A stretch of 64,000 bases of DNA from Mesorhabditis belari (Eukaryota > Nematoda > Chromadorea > Rhabditida > Rhabditidae), in assembly GCA_958450365.1 (NCBI GenBank), contig CAUEEP010000913.1, forward strand, positions 124,001 to 188,000, in the 5' to 3' direction. Of this stretch, positions 46,935 through 56,353 are shown piece after piece. Position 1 is the first letter of the stretch. Each line of letters opens with the position of its first letter. A program made the translations under genes and the position numbers. A model generated the notes under the pieces. The model worked only from the letters and a program-made list of their open reading frames with translations. It had not been told where the DNA came from and searched no databases.

Positions 46935-48002
46935 TGGGGGGGGGGGGGGAAATTTTGTTTTTTATTGTAAAGATAGGAAAAAGAATTGTAAGAATTAAAA
47001 AAAAAAAGGTGGTGGGGTGTTGGTGTTTTTTTTTTTTTTTAATTGTGGAAAAGGGGAAAAAAAAAAAAATTTTTTTTTTTTTTTTTTTTTTTTGGTGGGT
47101 GTGTGGAGGAGGATGGGAGAAAAAGGGAAGAGGAAGGGAAAGGGGGGGGAAAGGGGGGGGGGAGGGGGGGGGGGGGGGAAAAGGGGGGGGGGGGGGGGGG
47201 GGGGGGAGGGGGGGGGAAGGGAAAGGGGGGGGGGGGGGGGGGGGAAGGGAAGGAAAGGAATAAAAAAGCGAACAATAACCGAGAAGAGCTGGGTAACCAA
47301 CTAAAAAGATTTGGAGTTTTTTAGAAGTCGGATTTGAAGTGTAACTATTAGTGAAACTTCGCAATGTTAGTGAGACTTCCATATAGATTTTTACAAGTAG
47401 TCTTTGTATGATTTTTCTTAATAATATGGTTTACTTGCTCTCATGCTTTGTCGAGTCAGAAAATGGATCTGAAATTTTCTCGGTAAACCCCAAATGTAGT
47501 CTTAAAAATTGCCTCTATGAATTCAAAGCCTCAGCTCTGAGTCTTCGAGTGAATCCAACTTTTAAAATACTCGAAAAGAATGCAAAATTTAGATTTCTTT
47601 TTGGTATCGAACTAGTTTATGACACGATTTCATTACCGTAAGCGTATCCACTCAAAAACGAGGACGAGTAGAAACAAAAAGCGAAATCGGCCACATAGGT
47701 TACCTTGAAAATGAGAATTTAAAAATTTAGTGAAAATGAAATAAAATTCCTAAACTTTTCAAACGGTTATCTTACCGGGATCACCAATAAATGTGCGGTT
47801 GCATAGATGATGTTAAAGATGGCCAAAACGAGGATTAGATAGCTAAATAATAACGTTTTTTTTGATAGATAATTTTATCCTTTATTTACCGATAAGTCCC
47901 CATTCGAGTGTTCGGGTTTTTCAGAATCAAATATATCAGCATTCCATTGCAGAGGTAGCCCACTAGAGAATTGATGCAAACCACTATGTTAGCCACAACC
48001 AT
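44686..48002 (-). CDS. STR-family chemoreceptor, copy 2, exon 4 interrupted
   Basis: Exons 47890-48002, 47776-47842, 47637-47703, 46690-47300 (interrupted), 46540-46646, 46385-46482, 46138-46225, 45924-46033, 45566-45715, 45410-45493, 44686-44766 match copy 1 one to one, with equal lengths except exons 4 and 11. Without the interruption the product is 353 residues. Landmarks: MLIYLILKNPNTRMGTYR, STILLAYHFIYRY, GPTDEFFERIAPG, QKQLFQALLIQ, FGKKRGGAVSY. A 514-bp low-complexity tract (46753-47266) splits exon 4 between the codons for SLF and AQST; 514 is not a multiple of three, so as assembled the gene is broken. Exon 8 is identical to copy 1. Confidence 0.85.
45172..45252 (-). repeat. tRNA-like A-box/B-box module in a chemoreceptor intron
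   Basis: Minus strand: TGGCCGACTGG (A-box) and GGGTTCAATCC (B-box), both near consensus, about 40 bp apart, in the last intron of chemoreceptor copy 2 and on the same strand. The acceptor ends do not pair, so it is not scored as a tRNA gene. Confidence 0.6.
46285..46385. repeat. TAT/TTG microsatellite
   Basis: Runs of TTATTATTG and ATATTATTATTA, directly abutting the exon 6 donor of chemoreceptor copy 2. Confidence 0.9.
46753..47266. repeat. 514-bp almost C-free homopolymer tract inside a coding exon
   Basis: On the plus strand the tract is runs of A, T and G; I see only two C, both at its left edge. It splits an otherwise conserved exon with no target duplication that I can see; the flanking exon sequence continues exactly on either side when aligned with copy 1. 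The many ORFs here are poly-Phe, Gly, Lys or Pro artefacts. It may be an assembly or base-calling artefact. Confidence 0.9.
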
Positions 48003-48094
48003 TTCTGAAAATTGGATAAGTCAGCTGAGTTTGGAAATAAAATAAAATAAAACATTAAGCAAACGAAATTAGAAAGCGGAAAAAAAATGTTAAA

Positions 48095-48500
48095 ACTAGA
48101 CTTCGGAAAACAAAACTTAACTAAAACCAAAACCACCAAAACCAAAACAGACCAAAAACAAAGCCAAAACTAACCAAAACTCGCCAATATCTCGCGACTG
48201 GGAGGAGCTAGCGAAAATCTGCTTGCAGATTTGAAATCAGCGTCCAAAAATCTATCCCATAGGCTATTTTTTGTTTCGAAATTTTGAGGTCGTGTTTTGG
48301 TCCTTTTTTCGGCCGCGAGATTTTGGGGAGTGAGAAGAAGTGAAAGGCAAATTTGCATTTTACAATTTTAAATTTACATGTTAATTTATATGCAAATTGA
48401 GTTTTGGTTTGTTTTGGTGTTTTGGTGTTTTGGTTTTGGTTTTGGTTTTAGTTTTGGTCTGTTTTGGTTTTGGTTTTGTTTGCCGAACTCTAGTTAAAAT
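48095..48500. repeat. Hairpin with CAAAAC-type repeat arms
   Basis: AACTAAAACCAAAACC repeats at about 48118-48180 face GTTTTGGTTTTGG repeats at 48405-48480, with a non-repetitive loop of about 220 bp. It lies just upstream of the chemoreceptor copy 2 start. Confidence 0.75.
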
Positions 48501-48599
48501 TAATACAAGTGTAAATACCTATTGGTATTTGAAATGTAGATATAATGTAATGAAACCGAAACGAAACCGACTGAAAAGTAAATGAATTCAGAACTTGTA

Positions 48600-49410
48600 A
48601 GACCAAGAACTAAACTTACACTCGAAGATATCGCCTTAAAAATGATCGCAAATGATGCAAAAAATTCAAAAAACCCTCAATCTTTTACATATTTATTACA
48701 TCAAAAGTGATTTCTTCTTTATCCAATAAAAGAACAAATGCGTAATCTTTTTTGTTTCACAATGATTTGATTGGTAAAATTGGTTTGGTAAAATTTAGAA
48801 CAAAAGGACAACAAAGGGAATGACTTCATCCACAAATATCTCTTTTGTGAGACGATTTACGGAGTGATTCAAAAGAACAATACCAATTTTAACAATACCA
48901 AAATATTTTGGTCTCTTTTGGAAGACACGTACAAATTGGAAATGTGTTTTCAGCAAGATTTCTACACTACGAGATCATTGAAATGAAGGCTTTGCGAATA
49001 GAAAATGAGATTAGATGAGTCAGCTGAATGGAAAAACAAATCAGCTAACAATAGCTAGTGGTAAGTTGGTTGATTGTGAGTAACAACAACTTGCGACCGT
49101 CTTAAAACTTCCTTTCCCAGTTTGCCAACGGCAGAGTGGCTTCATTTGAAATGGCTTTGGGTACTTCCACATCTTTGCCCCTTCAACTAAAACAGGATAA
49201 ATGCAAATTTCTCCAGCATCTCTCTAGTTTAAGGGAAAAATAGTGAATTTATGAGGTTTATATGCATTTATTCTAACCGAAATCAATCCAAAACCATATT
49301 AAAACTAGGAAGAAACATGCTAAAACACGAAATATGTTAATCCAATGATGAAGTAAGATGTCAAAGATCAATTTGCAGATAAACTTGTTGACGGGGCAAA
49401 GATACGGAAG
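48600..49410. other. Intergenic stretch, one exon-like frame
   Basis: From 49122 a plus-strand frame is open for 39 codons after a TTTCCCAG acceptor (FANGRVASFEMALGTSTS, KFLQHLSSLREK) and ends in TAG. No partner exon was found; weak. Confidence 0.3.
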
Positions 49411-49924
49411 TACAGTCAAACCTCGACTTAACGATGTCAATTTTTAGTCCCTTGAAAGCTATCTACTATATATAAAGGGACTAAGACGACTATCTGTCTG
49501 TCTGTGTCTGGCTGTCTGTCTGGCTGTCTGCCTAGTTGTCTGTCTGGTTGTCTGTCTGTCTGTCTGTCTGTCTGTATGTATGTATGTATGTCTGTCTGTG
49601 CGCGCTACTCCTCTGCCCCCAGAGGACCGTTTGCAATGGTTTTTGCGCCGTTGAATAGGGAATTACATATAGTTGTGCAACGTGGTTTTGGATTTTTTAA
49701 AAAGCACAATTCAAGTTGCACGAGGAGGTCGAACCTGGATCGTATGGGCGATAGACCGGTGCGCTATCCACTGCTCCACGGCGACAAAAGCCGTCTGACC
49801 CAAAAAAAATCCAGAATCCCATTCTGGATTTTTTGGGGACGGCTGGCTTACCCTATAAAGACCTTCGATGTAACGATGGAGAATCCCGGTCTCTTGAGAA
49901 TCATTAAATCGAGTTTTGACTGTA
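49411..49924. mobile_element. Pogo-like MITE carrying a CTGT microsatellite and a tRNA-like module
   Basis: TA, then CAGTCAAACCTCGACTTAAC at left and TTAAATCGAGTTTTGACTG, TA at right. CAGT..AACCTCGA ends are typical of pogo/Tigger elements. The interior has a CTGT/CTGG microsatellite (49490-49600), a tRNA-like module at 49714-49790 (minus: TGGAGCAGTGG and AGGTTCGACCTCC) and a short hairpin at 49805-49845. The overlapping 143-residue ORF is a shadow of these repeats. Confidence 0.8.
49714..49790 (-). repeat. tRNA-like A-box/B-box module
   Basis: Minus strand: GTGGAGCAGTGGATAGCGC (A-box and D-arm-like) and AGGTTCGACCTCC (B-box). Same arrangement as 44106-44192. It lies inside the pogo-like MITE. 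Confidence 0.6.
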
Positions 49925-50569
49925 TCTGGCTTTGATTGAAGTAAGTCGAGGAAAATAAAGTGAACAATTTAGATTATTTTGTGTGGAATTTAGCTACTAA
50001 ACTGTATCTGGCTTTGATTGAAGTAAGTCTTATCTCACTTATCTCACTTATGCAACTTCTGTCACGTTTTTTTTTCAAAGTTCACTGAAATCAACTAGTA
50101 AACCCAACACATTTTTGCCAAATCTTAGATTAGATATTTTTCTAGTGAGTCTAAAAGTTTTCGTTTCGATTTCTTATCTTCAACAAATCCCAGAGTTTCT
50201 CGGGAACTTGTCCCACTTTCACTGAAAAAAAATTGGCTTATCCGCAAATCGTTGTTTTCTTGTATTGAGTGAGTGAAGGGAAAAAAAACGATTTCTCTCA
50301 GCTGATTTCCAATCACTTTTGCCTTTTTCCTCGATTCTCTTTAAGTGAGTCGAGGGAGTGACTTTTGAGGAAAAGTGTCGACCTTGTAAAAATGAGGAAA
50401 GAGAACCTTTTTGGAATGGAAATATATTTGAGAAAAGCTTTTAGTCTGTGATTTTACTGATTTTATCTATTTTGAGATAGATATTTCTATATTTTGGGAA
50501 CACTAGCATTGCTATTTTTTGGGATCAATTTTGGATCAATCAAAAATTTCTCTACCGATTGCTGTTAAC
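49925..50569. other. Intergenic stretch
   Basis: A repeated CTGTATCTGGCTTTGATTG occurs at 49919 and 50002. On the minus strand a frame at 50125-50236 is open after a TTTTTTCAG acceptor (ESGTSSRETLGFVEDKKSKR) and could be a terminal exon, but no partner was found. Confidence 0.3.
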
Positions 50570-51310
50570 ATTTAAGAGTTAGAAAAAGGAAAAAAATTCA
50601 ATGTTTTGGAGCTACCGTATTTACTCTATTAGTGGGGTCGTCTGGAGGGGGGTTGAAAAAATAGTGGGGTCCTCTCTAATATTGGTAACGAAAGTGATAC
50701 ATCAATTGTTGATCTCTTGGATTAGTTCTTTTACTGTTTGTTAATGTTTTGTTACGGTTAAAGCTAAATAAAATATGAAGCCAAACTTGTTTTTTCAAGA
50801 ATTTCGGAGAAAAATTGATATCTTTTCAACTTAAAACTTTGGTTTTATGTTCTTTTAAATTTCTCTAATAGTGGGGTCGTCTGGAAGGGGATTGAAAAAA
50901 TAGTGGGGGACCCCACTAATAGAGTAAATACGGTATACGGGTTGGGGTGAGCGGGGCTTCCAAAATGCCTTTGGCAAGTTGCTAAAAGGTTTCTAGGCAG
51001 CGTTCCTAGGGTTTTCGGGTACACTGATTCGATTGGTGATATTTTCAGAATCTGTTTGCGACTTATTTCTTCTTGTTTTCCTAGGTTTCCTTGCTTGCCT
51101 ACATTTCTTTTTTTAGATGACGGGAATAGCTGCAGCTAATTGGATAAGAAACGGTATCAAGGAGAGCTCTGGGACGACGATTACTTTGAAGCTCTTTGAA
51201 AATGGGAGCATAACTCCGAGAAATTGTTGTATTTTTTTTGGGAATAGGCCGCTAGGAAATATTATTTGTTTTAATTGCATATTGTTTGTTGTTGCTTTAC
51301 TTTTCAATTT
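50570..51310. repeat. Segment inverted and repeated at 62817-63260
   Basis: The sequence flanking the MITE at 50615-50933, and the stretch to about 51310, are present in inverted orientation at 62817-63260. Short ORFs are open in both strands of both copies; one begins MTGIAAANWIRNG. I do not recognise a protein family. Confidence 0.8.
50615..50933. mobile_element. MITE family 5, insertion with empty site in this window
   Basis: Ends CCGTATTTACTCTATTAGTG and complement, flanked by TA. The unoccupied site GGAGCTATACGGG is seen at about 63200-63212 (minus strand), where the element is missing, so the insertion and its TA duplication are read directly. Confidence 0.92.
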
Positions 51311-51840
51311 ATTGTTGGTTTATTTATTCTCTACCGAAATTTCTCTACTTTGTCCCTCAAAAAAGGCATCGTTTTTCTGATAAAAGTACATCAAATTTCG
51401 CACAGAAATTTGACTTTACCTTTGTTGTAAAATAAGAGATTAGGTGCGCCGGAAAATGTGCGTTTGTGAGTGCACAAAGTATATGAAATTAGCATTTAGT
51501 GGCTCCAACTCTAGAAAAGATAACTTAGATTAGAAAATTGATGATTTTGAAGATTTTGGAACACTTGGAAACTTGCCTGAGCAGCTGCAAAATACGATTA
51601 TATCTTTTCATCTTTCGACAACTATACAAAGTACATAGTACAGTACTAAAAAAAGAAAAGAAACCTTTAAAAAGCTAAACTTTCACTTATCATTTGACCC
51701 TCTAAGCTTCTTCTATGCCAACATTTCTTTCGTTTTCTCTTTTCTGAAACAATATTTTCTCAACTTTCAGATCACATCGATTTCTTTATCATTTCCCTCT
51801 TTTCCCCTCAAAATCTTGTCTCATTTCTGTCACGATTTTG

Positions 51841-54800
51841 ATGTTTCTTCTCTTGATTGAATATCATGAAAGGCGAAAATTGATCAAATTATCGAAAACG
51901 ATCGTTATTCGATTTTTTCTATTCTTCGCTTTACTGGGAAAAGGTTTGTTTACGGGAGTGGGACAAATGCGACCTTTTTTTTGCGCACCCGGACATTTGC
52001 GCACCTTTTTTTGTGTACCTTGCCCATTAGCGCACCTTTTTTCGCGTTTTAAAAAAGCTCTAAAAAGCTAATATTAACCAATTTCTGTTAATATTAGCTT
52101 TTTAGAGCTTTTTTAAAACGCAAAAGGTGCGCTAAGGGCAGGTGGGGGGAAAAAGGGGGAAAAAAGGTGCGCAAATGTCCGGGTGCGCAAAAAAAAGGTC
52201 GCATTTGTCCCACTCCCTTGTTTACAGAAAAATTAGTCGTCTTTGATTTAAAAAAAACAAATCTAAATCTAAATCTCGTCAGTTACATCTAAACTTTCCA
52301 ATTCACTACATACAATAAAAAAATTTTCGAAAAGGACTTTAGAATTCAAGAATAATGTGTTGATAATTTTGAAATCTTTATCTTTCCAGTCTCATCAATC
52401 GGTCTGAATCGGGTGCAAAACGCTGAGCTGAAACATGTTGTGCCGAGGCAGTTATCGAGGTTTTGAGCAAAAACAAATAATACTAACAAAAAGCTAATAC
52501 TAGAACCTTTTCAAGAAGCCCCTTTTCAAAAGTTTCAAAATATCCAACTTTCGGGGAAATTTTCGCCTATTAGTTCAATCCTAAAAAGACATTCACGATG
52601 ATACGGCCCACCGGTGGGCCGTACTAGTAACTTGTAACGAAAACATTTGTCTTTTTTTTTGCCGTTGACAATTTAAGGTTGTTCGTCTTTTTCTCAGCAT
52701 CAACCCTTTGATTTTAACTATTTTGACTATCATTCGATGCAGGATAAAATTGCGCGTCGAGTGATACCAAAATTAACACAGAATATAATATTCATGCAAA
52801 GTTATGAGGCAAAAGGTTAAGTCCCGCCCATAATGGGCGGGGGTTTAGGTTTTATGGCCAACAACTTTGTGTGGATATTACATTTTGAGTTAATTTTGAT
52901 ATGATTCGACGCGCAATTTTATGCTGCATCGAATGATAGTCAAAATGGTTAGAATCAAAGGGTTGGTGCTGAGAAAAGACGAAAAACCTTAAATTGTCAA
53001 CGGCAAAAACCGTTTTCGTCAAAAAGGACAAAAAGGACGTTACAAGTCTAGACCGTACTAATGACGATTATTTTTGGTATCAATTTTTTAAGGACTTTTG
53101 TTATTTCTTTTGCACAAAGTTCTCGGTAACTTTGTGCTAGTTTTCAAGAGAAGATTCAAGGCTATCGAATGACTAATAATAGTTTCAATTCTTTTCGAAT
53201 TCTCACCAAATTATCAGTGAAACAGTTGTCGACTACGCGACTGTACGCCCGTGGTCGCGCATGTGTTAAAATTCTTTTTATATAATTCAGTATGTCATTT
53301 TATAGCATTTTTTTTTTCTTTTACTGTAACCTGGCAGCACTCCAAAGCGAGACTAAAAAAAGTAATTTCCCGTTAAAAAGGCCACTAAAAAGGCCAAAAA
53401 ATGTTTTTCAACATTTTGCTCTTTAATTAGAAGCCACAAAAACGAATGATTTGTTTTCTAATAAAATAAATTCCTAATAAACTCATCTAATTTTAGAGCA
53501 AATCTTCACGTTCTCCAGGTTTCTGTGCAAAATATTTCGGATTTTTTAAGTTCTTTGAATCGAGGAGACTCAAGTGAACAAAATGGATTGATGGCAACGG
53601 TAAAAGTTTGAAAAAAATAAAGCTTTCCTATCATTTGAAATTTTAAATCTTATAAAATCAAACTATTGGGTTGTCCAGTTATGGATGCGCGTTTGTACTA
53701 TTTTGTAAATTTCTCAAGGTATCGAAAAGACGTATATGAGTGTTATATATCATTCGAAAGCTGAACATCTCCTCTACTCTTGTGCTCTTGCGCAAAAGCT
53801 AACGTACTCAAGTAATGCTAAACTTAAATCTCTTTCACCGGGTCCTTAAAGGGGAACGGCACTTTCGGTGTTCGTTTCGTTCTCGTTTCGGGTCGGTTCT
53901 CGATGAAAATTTCTATTGGCTTGTCCAGTTATGGATGCGCGTTTGTACTATTTTGTAAATTTCTCAAGATATCGAACAGATGTATATGAGTGTTATATAT
54001 CATTCGAAAGCTGAAGATCTCCTCTACGTTTTGGAATAAAAAAGTTTTTGAATTCATTCAACTTTTTGGAAAATTGACTGCACAAAGGGAGAGGTCGTTT
54101 TCGAAAAAAAACCCATTCCAGCTTAGCTATTCCTCAAGTTTTATGCCGTAAAATAACCGCCCAGAAAAGAAAAGAAAAGTAAAGATGCTCTGAAATTGTT
54201 ATATTTTTTAAAAAAGTTGTATTGATATATCTATTGGCCAAACATCAAACGGTTAACTCAATTTGAGCGGAGCCAAAACTTGATCCAAAGGCGCCCTTCC
54301 ATTTTTTGGCCACCTCTTCTTCTGTGCAGTCAATTTGCCCAAAAGCTGAACAAATTCAAAAACTTTTTATATCAAAATGTAGAGGAGGTCTTCAGCTTTC
54401 GAATAATGCTCATCAATATCTTTTTCTTGATTTCGGTACCTTGAGAAATTTACGAAATCGTAAAAAACGCGCATTCATAACTGGACAACCCAATAAATTA
54501 AAGAAAAATGATTTCGAAAATAAGCAATTTCCATTTCAGACTCTTCCACCCAAACCGATCACTTCAAAAACTCAATTTTTCTCGATTAAACCCTTGTCGA
54601 CAATTTCGAGAAAACCAAATTCTCAACAATCATCCATGAATGTTTCTTTTCACGAAACGAAGCAGATTTCCAAAAATTCCCCTTCAAATCCACCTCCAAA
54701 TCGTCTTTTTCTTTTTATCCGAAAGCCGACAATCTCGAATTTCCCTCGTCGTTTTCATCCAATTCACCCGCCTGGCCCTGGAAATACCCTCGATCAACCA

Positions 54801-56208
54801 CAAAATTTCACAAATCATTCGGAAAATCAAGAAAAAGTGAGAAAACCTATAAAAGTCCAGGTTTCACTGACAAAATCTTCTAACTTTTCAAGTCAAAAAA
54901 TCAATCTTTCAAAGGAAACTGAGAAAATTTCATCAAAAACGAGTTCGATATCGAAAGAGGTGAATTCGTTGAGGAAAGTTGCTCCGATTAAAGTATCAAA
55001 TCGAATTTTTGAACGCCCTTTGTCTACAGTGATTAAAGAGGAAAAACTTCGATTTGTCGTTGTGCCCGAGCTTCAACAGGTTGGCTTGATAAACTGAATA
55101 GAGCGACACGGATATCAAAACAAGTTAACATATTAATCACAACCTGTAATCTACTGTACCGTAGCCTTTATCCTTTAAATTAGTTACAGCATAACGTAAC
55201 AGTCTAGAATTACAAGGGAATGTCAACTGGTTGCGCCGACCAAATGCTATGCGAACTATTCCATTCAACGCAGAATTTTACGCTCATTCCGAATCTGCTT
55301 TCCGTTTCTGCTAAGGAGCACTCTGTCAAAAGTTATAAGCATGCAAGCATGTTTTTTTAGGAACACCTATTACTCAAAAGCAAAAGAATTGGACTGCAAA
55401 CTCGAGCCCTCGAGCATTGCCTTGTATTCAAGCCATTCAAGCCATTCTAGCAAGAATCTGCTCATGAACTCGCAACTTGATTTTTGAAATTCTTAACAAA
55501 ACTTTACACGCCTACAACTTTTAACAGAGTGCTCCTTAACAAAAACGGAAAGCAGATTCGGAATTACCGTAAAATTCTACGTCGAATGGAATAGTTCGCA
55601 TAGCATTTGGTCGGCTCAACCAGTTGATATTTCCTTGTTAGCTTGAATCCATCATTTCAGGATCTCACAATTTATCAACACTTCTCGTTGACGGGAGCTC
55701 GAGCATTGTTGAAAAGTCAGATGAAACCAATAGTGGTAAGTTGTACCGTAGATCGAATTCAAGAAATCTTTAGCTTTAGAACTTTAGAAAAGCTTTAGAT
55801 CATTCCGAAACACTCCAAAACGCAGCCGGGAATGGTCATTGGAACGGGTGAGTTGGGGAAAAGGAGAAATTTGTCAATCACATAGTCTCGTTCTTTTGCA
55901 TAAGCTCTTTTCGGTAAGGAAAATGCGCTAGAAAGTGCGCGAGTGCGCTAGAAATGGTTCGTTTACACTTTTAGACAAAAAGTACATCACAAAGAACAAC
56001 TCTAAACAGTCATTAAAGGAAACGAAGTATCCTTTTTCAGTAAAACTTCCCGTTATGCCTTCGATTTCTGTGATCGATGACGAATTGCCTTTTGGAACTG
56101 GTACGTAATTTTATATTAACTTTTTTAGAAGTTTTCTTTTTAGAAATTTTCATGAATCGTTTAAAACATCGCCGAAAAAAGTTTATTCTGTCGGAAATTC
56201 GAAAATGA
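51841..56208 (+). CDS. Eight-exon gene, N-terminal hydrophobic segment, function unknown
   Basis: Exons 51841-51943, 52390-52459, 53497-53518, 54540-55079, 55661-55735, 55799-55847, 55975-56100 and 56129-56208 have GT/AG borders and every junction keeps phase, giving 354 residues. The N-terminus has a basic stretch then a hydrophobic segment (IVIRFFLFFALLG) that could be a signal anchor. Exon 4 is a 180-residue Ser/Pro/Lys/Asn-rich low-complexity region with many short FxxP and PISK-like pieces; the last exons are more ordered (DLTIYQHFSLTGARALLKSQ, VIDDELPFGTEVFFLEIF). AATAAA follows at about 56259. The 22-base exon 3 is the least certain. No family is recognised. The upstream part of the ORF beginning at 54306 is MITE sequence, not exon. 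Confidence 0.65.
51954..52217. mobile_element. hAT-type palindromic MITE with 8-bp target duplication
   Basis: Ends GGGAGTGGGACAAATGCGAC and complement with TTGTTTAC directly repeated at 51946-51953 and 52218-52225. The whole element is a near-perfect hairpin centred near 52085. It inserted two bases after the exon 1 donor GT of the host gene, and the duplicated TTGTTTAC leaves that donor intact. Confidence 0.88.
52625..53045. mobile_element. Palindromic MITE family 3 (copy 2)
   Basis: Same arms as 39110-39750 (CACCAACCCTTTGATTTTAA, AGACGAAAAACCTTAAATTG). It lies in intron 2 of the eight-exon gene. Confidence 0.75.
53664..54495. mobile_element. Mariner-ended MITE with nested duplication
   Basis: TA, TTGGGTTGTCCAGTTATGG at left and its complement, TA, at right. 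A second copy of the left end starts at 53914. Between them is a 130-bp segment (CTCTTTCACCGGGTCCTTAA, CGTTTCGGGTCGGTTCTCG) that recurs at 56462-56592. It lies in intron 3 of the eight-exon gene. Confidence 0.8.
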
Positions 56209-56353
56209 AATGAAAGAAATGAGGAAATACTCAAAAGAATCGTCTCAACATGATCTCAAATAAAGATTTATTGTAATAAATCTATAATGTAGCTTAAAAA
56301 TTCTGATTTTTAACACTTATTAACATTACTTCACTGTTTTGTTCGACATTACT

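Noticed and set aside
46660..47382. Long Pro/Phe/Lys and Gly-rich ORFs around 47 kb
   Set aside because: They come from homopolymer runs of the low-complexity tract, not from a gene.
49504..49935. 143-codon Cys/Ser-rich ORF
   Set aside because: It is a CTGT microsatellite plus an antisense tRNA-like module inside a pogo-like MITE.
54306..54539. ATG-like start for the 263-codon ORF at 54306
   Set aside because: The first 78 codons overlap the right arm of the mariner-ended MITE, and a TTTCAG acceptor at 54539 defines the real exon start.
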